NCBI RefSeq assembly: GCF_030209755.1
Contig: NZ_JARVRH010000030.1
Span: 17,647-81,646 of the forward strand
Origin: Arthrobacter sp. efr-133-TYG-118
Lineage (GTDB): Bacteria > Actinomycetota > Actinomycetes > Actinomycetales > Micrococcaceae
Length of the DNA: 64,000 bases
Reading direction: 5' to 3'
The position numbers were made by a program, and so were the translations under genes. Shown here piece after piece: positions 17,078 through 25,100 of this stretch. Positions within the stretch are counted from its first letter, which is position 1. Each line of letters begins with the position of its first letter. The notes below the pieces were generated by a model, which was not told the DNA's origin, did not search any database, and saw only the letters and a program-made list of their open reading frames with translations.

Positions 17078-18850
17078 CGGTTTCCTGCGTGCGGTGGACT
17101 CTTCATTAGCTTCCTGGTCTTCGGCTCCTTCAAGCCATGCGAGGACCTGTATGACGGTGTGGGCCGGGCGTGGCGCTCTGGAGTACACACGGATCTCAAG
17201 GTAGTTCTCGTCGTCTATGCCTAGACTGGCCAGCTCATCTTCTCGAAGACGCACGACCGTGTAGCCGGCAGCCAGCAGGTCCACGGACTTGCGGCGGTCC
17301 ACCTCTGCCTTCCCCAATGGCGAGTGCCAGTAGAAGCCGTCATACTCGATCGCGATTTTCCGATCGCCGTACTTGGCGAGGATGTCCACTGTCCAGGTTT
17401 TTCGAGTCGCGAAGGCAGGGTCCCTCAGGGACGCGCCGGACCGCACTCTGGTGAAAACCTTCTTGCACTCGGCGAGATGCTCAAGCTCGACCTTGGATTT
17501 TCCGGTTTCCCGGCATTCCGGACACTCGGCACCGGCGTACCGGGATGAGAGGGGAGCTTCCCAGAGGTGTTCGGGGTTCACCGAGCACACCCACTTCGGC
17601 GTGAATGATGTCGACGCGGTAGGGCGGAAGTGCCATGCGCTCAAGGGGTTCTCCGGGCTCCACTCAGCGGCCAAGCCTGGATCCACCCAGGCCAACGAGC
17701 CGAGGATCGTTTCACAGCGCGGGCAGCGCAGGCGAAGGTACTTGTCACGATCCCTGACGGGGTCTTCCCACTCGTACTCGCAGCAATCAGCTCTCCACCA
17801 GACTTTTCTCTTGGAATCGGGACCTACATTATCGGGGGTCCATCTGGGGCCGTTCTTCGTGGGGTGCCACTGGCTGGCGATTTCGGGCAGCATCTGCCGC
17901 AGGGTCTGCCCGCCCTTCTGTCTGGTGGCGTTGCGGCGACATGACGGACAGCCCGACCTGAGGTAGGTCAGCGGGGTCACCCGGGGGTGATGTCCCTCGG
18001 GGCAGGCGAACCTTCGGAGGTCCCCGGAGGCCACCATCACGGTCGTTGCTTCGTCTTCGTCGTCCCAGGCGGCCAACAGCTCAGGCAAGTCGCTTACAGG
18101 GGTCTTCTCGTAGCGTTCGTACTCCTCATGCCTTCGCTGCCGGCATTGCGGGCAGTCCGGAAAGCTCGTCATCTCGTAAACTGCGGCGGGGAATTTGTGT
18201 CCGCATTCGGGGCACACCCAGTGGCAGACACGTCTGGCTCGCACTGTCAGGGTGTTGAAGTCTATCTCGTCGTTGGCGTCATGGTCCCACCATCGCAGGG
18301 CCTCATTCTCGGATTCGCACAGGAGGTCCTTGTGTTTCCCCTTGCTCGGACTGGGGGTACTGGCCGACTTTCCGTTGCGCCGGCAACTGCAGCCCCAGCC
18401 GATGTCCCCCGGCCGCATTGCTTCTTGTCGCCCGCACCGCTTGCAACGAGTGATGAGCGTATACTCGGGACTAGCTAGGGGCGTTATTTCTTCCACGGCC
18501 TCAAAGCCGTTGGCCTCCAATAGCTCGATCAGCCGCTCTCTGCTGACCGGGCCTCCTGGGTAGGCGATCTGTGTTGCCCGGGCCGCCCAGAAGCAGCGAC
18601 GGCAGGAAGGTTCGCGCCTGCTACTTAGCTCAAGGAGGTACTCGAGGCGATAATCGCATTCCGCGCCGCAGGTCAGGCACCGCGTGCGCCAGTATTCGTT
18701 TCTCCCCGGGAATGGAACAGCGGGCTCCAAGCCCAGCCCGGCGAGGATGTCGTCCAGACAGTCAACACACCATGTTGGCTTTGACGTCGTCCTGAAGGCT
18801 GCCGGCCTGCCGCAGCCTTCAGTTGAGCAGAGCTGTTCGCGTGCTGCCAT
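17006..18850 (-). CDS. Zinc-ribbon repeat protein with C-terminal Vsr-like endonuclease domain
   Basis: A 614-residue protein. At least eight CxxC pairs are spread along it (for example CLTC, CRRC, CKRC, CPEC, CPQC, CPSC, CPRC, CPEC), alternating with Trp-rich segments such as WHPTKNGPRW and WSPENPLSAWHF. This is the treble-clef/zinc-ribbon repeat architecture of DUF4379-type proteins. The last ~110 residues form a Vsr/DUF559-like PD-(D/E)XK domain: DILAKYGDRKIAIEYDGFYW, then RKSVDLLAAGYTVVRLRED. Proteins of this type are found near defence genes and probably recognise and cut DNA. The extreme C terminus runs into the direct repeat at 16809-17077, so the original end may have been replaced. 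Confidence 0.78.
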   Translation of the reverse strand: MAAREQLCSTEGCGRPAAFRTTSKPTWCVDCLDDILAGLGLEPAVPFPGRNEYWRTRCLTCGAECDYRLEYLLELSSRREPSCRRCFWAARATQIAYPGGPVSRERLIELLEANGFEAVEEITPLASPEYTLITRCKRCGRQEAMRPGDIGWGCSCRRNGKSASTPSPSKGKHKDLLCESENEALRWWDHDANDEIDFNTLTVRARRVCHWVCPECGHKFPAAVYEMTSFPDCPQCRQRRHEEYERYEKTPVSDLPELLAAWDDEDEATTVMVASGDLRRFACPEGHHPRVTPLTYLRSGCPSCRRNATRQKGGQTLRQMLPEIASQWHPTKNGPRWTPDNVGPDSKRKVWWRADCCEYEWEDPVRDRDKYLRLRCPRCETILGSLAWVDPGLAAEWSPENPLSAWHFRPTASTSFTPKWVCSVNPEHLWEAPLSSRYAGAECPECRETGKSKVELEHLAECKKVFTRVRSGASLRDPAFATRKTWTVDILAKYGDRKIAIEYDGFYWHSPLGKAEVDRRKSVDLLAAGYTVVRLREDELASLGIDDENYLEIRVYSRAPRPAHTVIQVLAWLEGAEDQEANEESTARRKPSARAYAAEGEGFTTRNLPVHQCE

Positions 18851-19078
18851 GAGTCCCCCACTTAGATCTGAACTGCCATTGTTCCAGAGCGCCGACGAAT
18901 TGTCGGGAAGGGCTGGCGTCCGAAGGTTCTAGGCCAAGGTAAGCAGATAAGTAGCCGGCCGTTGAGAAACCGAACAGCCGAGGTAGCCGACAGCCAGCCA
19001 CGGCTCACTGGTGCGCCAGCATCCTGATAAAGTCATGCCGCAGCGGTTCGAGCTAGGCACGACCTGGGAGGGAAACAA
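18851..19078. other. Intergenic promoter region between divergent genes
   Basis: A 228-bp gap between the minus-strand nuclease and the plus-strand HIRAN-like gene. It ends in a good Shine-Dalgarno (gggagg at about 19069) in front of the HIRAN-like gene. No other structure recognised. Confidence 0.4.
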
Positions 19079-20092
19079 GTGGGGCTAGGTTCGTGGCTTC
19101 GTAAGGCAATCGGAAAACAAAATGCTCGGCAAACGGCTCCTGAGCAGGGAGTTCCAAACCCCCCAAAAATGACGCTGGGAATTACTTTGCAGTTCAGCCC
19201 GTGCGTGGAAGTGGCTGGCACAACCACCTTCGCCAAGGACGCCGTTGCCGCCCTGGTCGACCGCAAGGGACTTGGAGAACGTGGCTACTACGAAGGCCAG
19301 GCCCAGCTGCAGCGGGACACCGCGAACCCCGTCGATCCTCAGGCCCTGGCCGTCTTGGTGGAGGGCCAGAAGGTCGGCTGCCTTCCGTCCTATGCCGCGA
19401 AAGACTTAACCCTGCCGGCCGGTACCAGCGAGCGGGTCCGCTACCAACTGCACATCCTGGGCGATCAGAAGCTGCTGGCCAAGGCCTACGTCTGGCTCGG
19501 CGATGGCGACCCGGAATGGGCACACGCACGGGAGAATCCGCCGGCGCTAACGTCCCGGGAGCGGATCAACAGCTAGCACACCGAGAAATCAGCGATGGTC
19601 CGCGAAGCCCTGCAAGGCGGTGGCGAAAGGGCGCAGCAGTTCAAGCGGTGCATGGTCGACGGCGTCCATTACCTCGAGCTCATTGAGCCGATCAAGCAGC
19701 TGAAACGTGAAGGACGCCTCGAAGAAGCCCTCGTCCTCTGCTACAAAGCGATCGAAGGGGCAGAGGGTGACGCCGGACGTGGAATGCCCGCGCCGGCGTA
19801 TACGGAGCAGGCGGCAATCATCCACCGCAAACTCTCCCAAAAGGAGGAGGAGATCGCGGTGCTGAAGAGATGGCTGGCCCGCTGTCCTAAGGCTCAGCGC
19901 GACGGCACCCGACCCCACCGACCCGGTCATTACCAGGGCAGATGCACTCATGGCCAAAACGATCATGCGGCCATCTCACGGAGCAGCCATGAACGTGTAG
20001 CAGGCCACAAACGGTGGCACACAAGGGAAAAGAGGAGGCTCAGTGCAAACGATCCGGCCCGCACCCCGGAAAAAGCCTGGCATTGCTTCTGA
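19079..20092 (+). pseudogene. HIRAN-like / helical-repeat protein interrupted by an amber codon
   Basis: A single frame runs from 19079 to 20092, broken only by TAG at 19574-19576. The first part (165 residues) has a HIRAN-like domain: VAGTTTFAKDAVAAL, then ANPVDPQALAVLV and VGCLPSYAA, the pattern of a nucleic-acid-end-binding HIRAN fold. After the stop the same frame resumes with MVREALQGGGERAQQF and a TPR-like helical segment, LEEALVLCYKAIEGAEGD. Beyond about codon 280 (CPKAQRDGT) the sequence becomes basic and non-protein-like, so the 3' end also looks decayed. Two separate genes (19079-19576 and 19595-20092) is the alternative, but the continuous frame argues for one damaged gene. Confidence 0.65.
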
Positions 20093-20659
20093 AAGTCATG
20101 TTGCCTACCATCGCACGCGCGATGAACGAATAGCAGGCTACGAAAGCGCGGCCGTCAGACACAGAAAACGGAGAACCCAATGGACAGAACGCGGATCACG
20201 AAAAAGCGACACGCGCCCACTCAGCCGCGGTCCTGTTGCCACCTGCTGAACGGACCATGAACAAGTGAAGGAGCACAAGCCGCGCTGTACAGCGGCAGAG
20301 GAAGAAGGACTAGATGCACAAACATACGACCGGCAAGAAGAGAACCAGGACCGATTTCGCTCAGGTCATGTCGTCAAAGATCCGAATCGCCATGAAGGTA
20401 CAGCAAGCCACAAAAACGCCAACCCACCCCGAGGAAACAGAAAGCCAATGCGCACGATACGACTCCAAGAAAACAAACCCGGAATCTGTTCGGTTCATGT
20501 CATGTCGCCCGGACCAGGACCGCCCATGAAGGAGTGATCATCACCCAAACAGAGGACCACCGAAAACAAAGGAGGACGCCGGCCACGGCAACGGCCACCA
20601 CCAAAACTCCATAATCCTGTGCACACACATAAGTATGATTTGTACACACTCAGGGACCT
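19989..20659 (+). repeat. Degenerate tandem array, five units of ~134 bp
   Basis: Five units begin with an ATGAA head at 19989, 20122, 20257, 20392 and 20526, giving spacings of 133, 135, 135 and 134 bp. The head is best seen in the first two units (atgaacgtgtagcaggccac and atgaacgaatagcaggctac) and is looser in the others. The preceding bases also recur (gtcatgttgcc, gtcatgtcgtc, gtcatgtcgcc about 20-30 bp before a head). The rest of each unit is diverged. The last unit leads into composite repeat copy 1. There is no long conserved gene inside the units. Confidence 0.65.
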
Positions 20660-20818
20660 AATAGGCCTCTGAGCAGGGAAAACACGTGCCCGAGGTGGGA
20701 CTCGAACCGCATTCCGGGCCTTGAAAACAGTGGGAAGTCCAGAAAACATGCCGAGTACGAGGCAGTCCGACCGATGTACGGGCCAGTCCGAAGGCAAAAG
20801 TGTTGACAGTGTCAACAC
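20526..20818 (+). repeat. Composite repeat, copy 1
   Basis: In order: an ATGAA head at 20526; a variable middle; the tRNA-3'-end-like segment tgcccgaggtgggactcgaa at 20687-20708 (its complement reads as a tRNA T-loop and acceptor strand); two cagtcc-type elements around 20763-20790; and a perfect dyad gtgttgaca-g-tgtcaacac at 20800-20818. Copies 2-4 share this order in the same orientation. No transposase is encoded. Confidence 0.75.
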
Positions 20819-21088
20819 ACGGAGGCCTGTGTCGCAGCACTGATGAACTGGCTAGACCCAACCCACAACATCACGCTCTTGCAACGCAACGCGGCCACGG
20901 ACACTTTCGGCTTTGCTTCTGGCTCGGATCGAACAACAGAGGACCAGATTGCAGAGCATCAAGCCCGCCTGCACGAGCACGAACTGCAGCGGCAACGCTG
21001 GTACGCCGCGCAACTTGCAGGCAGTCAGTCTGTGGATCCCGAAACCCATGTTGAACCGCGCACAACAAACGAGCAAGGAGGATCTTTC

Positions 21089-21559
21089 ATGAAACGCTGG
21101 CTCGCACCCATCGCCATCGCAGCAGGACTCGCCGCAGGCGCCGGTCCGGCTGTTGCCGCCGCCACGCCCACGACGGTCGACTTAACGTTCACCTACCCCT
21201 GTCCGGGCTTCAATGCCACGCTTCACGCCACTGGCAAGGGCGGAACCATCGAATTGCCGGGTGATCGGCTAACCTTCACCGGTCCTGACCTAAGGCTCAC
21301 GGTCACGGGTCCCACGCTGAAGTCGGTGGCCTATGTCATCACCGGGGCGACCCACGTTCAGATCCTGCCCGACGGCAGCCAGTACGTCACCGCGACGGGA
21401 CGGAACGTCATTCTGGTTCCTGAGGCCAACGGACATCCTGCGGGGCTGTTCCTCACGGTCGGCACCGTCAGCTGGACCCTCAATCCTGACGGGTCGGAGA
21501 ATACGTTGTTTTCCGGCAACGGCAGGGTAACCGACGTCTGCCAGCTGGTGGCGCCGTAA
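21089..21559 (+). CDS. Secreted hypothetical protein
   Basis: A 156-residue protein with a clear Sec signal peptide: MKRWLAPIAIAAGLAAGAGP followed by AVAA, with likely cleavage after AVAA or ATA near residue 25-27. The mature part is beta-rich and contains two Cys residues (YPCPGF near the start and VCQL at the end) that could form a disulfide. The frame is open from 20843, but the ATG at 21089 is preceded by aaggagga at the right distance. No family recognised. A strong terminator hairpin follows 17 bp downstream. Confidence 0.7.
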   Translation: MKRWLAPIAIAAGLAAGAGPAVAAATPTTVDLTFTYPCPGFNATLHATGKGGTIELPGDRLTFTGPDLRLTVTGPTLKSVAYVITGATHVQILPDGSQYVTATGRNVILVPEANGHPAGLFLTVGTVSWTLNPDGSENTLFSGNGRVTDVCQLVAP

Positions 21560-21575
21560 CCCCGAACAAGCGCGG

Positions 21576-21601
21576 GCGCCCCCGGGGATGGCCGGGGGCG
21601 C
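21576..21601 (+). terminator. Rho-independent terminator of the secreted-protein gene
   Basis: A perfect 10-bp stem (gcgcccccgg / ccgggggcgc) with a 6-base loop, followed by ctttcc. It lies 17 bp after the stop codon. Confidence 0.8.
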
Positions 21602-22058
21602 TTTCCGCGTCGGAGTCCGCCAGTCTCCGGCGGGCACAACAGCTCATTGGTTGGTGCAACAGAAGGCGCGGACTTGCATGTTAAGGTGCCGCGCGGGGTC
21701 GTAGTTCCATGGCACGAATGGGGCAGCGCCCCCGGGCAGTCAATGCTGCGATCCCGCACCGACGGCCGACCGTCCGACGGAGGCCATCCCCTGCATCGGT
21801 GGCACATCGAAAGGCCGACGCACGCGACGGAGAGTGGAAGATTGTCCGCGAAGCGGAGCAGGACTGGTATGCGGGTGGACAAAATGTGGAACAGGCTGAT
21901 GCTCCTTGGCCACTGGGCGGGTTCTCCGCGCAACCAGGGCGCTCCACGCCGGCCTCGCCCACGATTCTCCTGATCACGGTCCCTCCTCTTCAGAACCTCA
22001 TGGGCTGAAACATGCGGTCGTTTCGCCGCTATGGACTCCGCGAGGAGAGAAGGACATC
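21602..22058. other. Upstream region of the glutamate dehydrogenase gene, no gene seen
   Basis: About 460 bp with overlapping short frames on both strands but none with a plausible start or protein-like composition. It should hold the promoter of the downstream gene. Confidence 0.4.
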
Positions 22059-22097
22059 ATGAAATCAAGCGTGAGGATCCCATTTCCTGAGGCGTAA
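22059..22097 (+). CDS. Possible 12-residue leader peptide ahead of glutamate dehydrogenase
   Basis: ATG at 22059 opens MKSSVRIPFPEA and closes with TAA at 22095-22097. A strong purine-rich Shine-Dalgarno (gaggagagaagg) sits 5-6 bases upstream. The stop lies 34 bp before the dehydrogenase start, a position where a leader ORF could control translation or attenuation. Composition gives no obvious regulatory amino-acid run. Confidence 0.35.
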   Translation: MKSSVRIPFPEA

Positions 22098-22131
22098 ATG
22101 GAGGCGGTCCCGCGCGTTGGAGGCGTTAGGC

Positions 22132-25100
22132 ATGCCCGGTAAATCAGTGCCAGTGATGCACTCCGGATCAACTGGTCCGGCCCAGGCGGACGATCGTTTC
22201 CTCGCTGACTATTACCAGCATGTCGATCCTGAGGAGCTCCTCGCCTACGCGGGTGAAACTTTGGAGAGTCGTGCACGGCACCATCTTGCGCTCGCCTCGG
22301 CGCTGCCTCCGGGGACGTCAAGGGTGGATGTCCTCAACGAACCACATGCCAGTGTGGTGTTCGTGGTGGCTGAAGGCGCACTGCAGGTGGTTCACGCTGT
22401 GACCGCGGAGCTCACCCGCGAAGGAGCGACCGTCCGCCTGCTCGTCCATCCCTCGTTCCAGGTTCTTCGGGATCCTGCAACCCATGAGCTGCTCGAGCTC
22501 CGCCATGCACCGGAGCGCGCGGGACTTGGCCCCGAGCTGCCCGATTCCGGCGCCAAGGAGACCTGGGTTGCGGTTGAAATTGGCCGGCTCCCGAGATCCT
22601 CGAGCGCCGCGGACGCTATCGCGAATATCCAAGGGGTTCTTGCCGATGTCCGTGCAGTCACCGAGGACTCCCCTGCCCTGAAGGAACAAGTAGCCGCCGC
22701 CCTCGACTCCTTGACTGCCTTCCCGCTCGGCTGCGTACCTTCAACCGGACAACTCAGGGAGCTCCTGCTGTGGCTGGACCGGGGGAACTTCACTTTTCTG
22801 GGATACTGCGAATATGGGTTGACTGCAGAGGAGGATGGGCCGGCTCTTCGACTCCGTCCAGGTACTGCTTTGGGCCTTTTGCGCAGGCAGAATCCCCCGC
22901 TCGACTCCGACGAGTCCGCGTTGAGGGGATCGCAGGTTCTCGCGCTGTACACGTCCGGCCGTCGATCCTCGCTGCCTGAACCCTGCTACCTGGACGAAAT
23001 CCGTCTCCCGACGCTCAGTACGTCCGGAGTCGTCGATGGGGAACGCAGGTTTGTGGGAGTTTTCGCGCAAGGAACGGCGGATGAGTCGGTACGCCGCATT
23101 CCGGTGGTCCGGGACAAGGCTGCCAGCGTGCGTGACAGGCTCGGTTTCGCCTCTGGGTCAAGCCAAGAGAAGAAACTGCTCGCCGCGCTGGATTCGCTCC
23201 CTCTCGAGGAACTGTTCGACATCGAGGAAGACGAACTGACCCGGCTGGCGGCCGACATCCTGCGGCTCCACGAAAGCCATGAGACAAGGCTGCTCGTACG
23301 CTTCGACAACTACGCACCTTTCATGACCGCCCTGATGTTCCTTCCGCGGCGCCGCTACAACACCGCCGTGCGGCTCAGGATCGAACAGGCGCTCAAAGAT
23401 GCCTTGGAGGGCTCACCCCTTGAGTCCGAAATCCGCCTCACCGAATCGTACATGGCGCGCATCTTCTTCCGCGTCCTTCTGCCCGCCGGCGCAAAACCAG
23501 AGTCCATCGGCCCGGATGCACTGGAGCGGACACTGATCAATGCCACCCGGACATGGGCCGAGGGACTCGACGAAGCCCTGCGCGAGCGCATGCCCTCCGA
23601 ACAGGCCACCAGGCTATCCGCGCTCTGGAACGATGCATTCCCTGCCAGCTACCGGGCAGATTTCGAGGTCGAAGATGCCATTGAAGACATCGAGAGGTTT
23701 GAACAATACGATCTGGATGGCACCGGCGGCCGGCCCCTGAACGACCCCGTACTGGCCGTCCGCGCCCGTACCGATGCCATGCACGCCGAAGTCGAGGACA
23801 CCCGGATCCGCCTCTACCTCACCGGTGCCCGAAGCCTCACCCAGTTCCTGCCGTTCCTCCACAACCTGGGCCTCCAGGTACTCAGCCAACGCCCCTTCGA
23901 GGTCCTGCGCGGCAAGACCCTGCCGCTGTTTCTCTACGACCTGGGCGTGACCTACCCGGCAGGCGTCGATCCATCCCGAACCAGCTCCCTGCTCGCGGAT
24001 GCGTTCGGAGCGGCCATGCGCGGGGACACCGAATCAGACCGCTTCGACGCACTCGTCCTGCAGGAAGGCACGGAGTGGCGGCAGGTCGCGATCCTCCGGG
24101 CCTATGCCAAGTACCTGCAGCAACTGGGAACCACCAACTCGTACGACTTCATCGCGGACTCGCTCCTGGCCAACGCGACGGCGACCGACGCGCTGCTGAG
24201 CCTCTTCCGAGCCCGCTTCCACCCAGGGCTTGGCATCACACGGCGGCTCCGGGATACCAGGGCCGCACGCGCGTCGGTGGCCGGGGCGATCGACGCCGTC
24301 GCGTCCCTGGACGCTGACCGGCTGCTGCGGACCTTCCTAAGCCTCATTGAGGCGACGACGAGGACCAACTTCTACCGCGACCGGCCGTACCTGAGCTTCA
24401 AGCTCCAGCCGTCCCGCCTTCCGGGCGCCCCGTACCCACGTCCGAAATTCGAGATCTGGGTCTATTCGCCCCGGGTCGAAGGAGTGCACCTTCGCTTCGG
24501 GCCGGTGGCACGCGGAGGCCTGAGATGGTCGGACCGGCGGGAGGATTTCCGTACCGAAGTCCTCGGGCTCGCCAAGGTCCAGATCGTGAAGAATTCCGTG
24601 ATCGTCCCGACGGGCGCGAAGGGCGGCTTCTACGCGAAGCACTTGCCTGATCCCATAGCGGACCGCGCCGCGTGGCTCGCGGAAGGCATCGAGAGCTACA
24701 AGGACTTCCTCCGCGGGCTCCTCGATGTCACGGACAACCTGGTCCCGCCCGACGTCGTCGTCTCCCCTGACGCCGGTGCACGGGGCCAGGTGGGGCGCGT
24801 CGTCCCGCCCCGGAACGTGGTTCGGCACGATGATGACGACTACTACCTCGTGGTGGCTGCGGACAAAGGCACCGCGGCGTTCTCTGACATCGCCAACGAG
24901 GTCGCCAAGGAGTACGGCTTCTGGCTCGGCGACGCGTTCGCCTCGGGCGGGTCGGTGGGCTACGACCACAAGCAGATGGGCATCACCGCCCGGGGCGCTT
25001 GGGCCTCCGCGAAACAGCACCTCAGCGAACTCGGGATCGACTCCCAGCGCGACGACTTCACCGTCGTCGGGATCGGCGACATGAGCGGGGACGTGTTCGG

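Noticed and set aside
1..20000. Integrase or transposase marking the defence island as a discrete mobile element
   Set aside because: No integrase, relaxase or transposase reading frame was recognised within the window. Any such gene would have to lie to the left.
19989..20659. CRISPR array
   Set aside because: Conserved heads are short and degenerate, the period is about 134 bp, and no cas genes are in the window.
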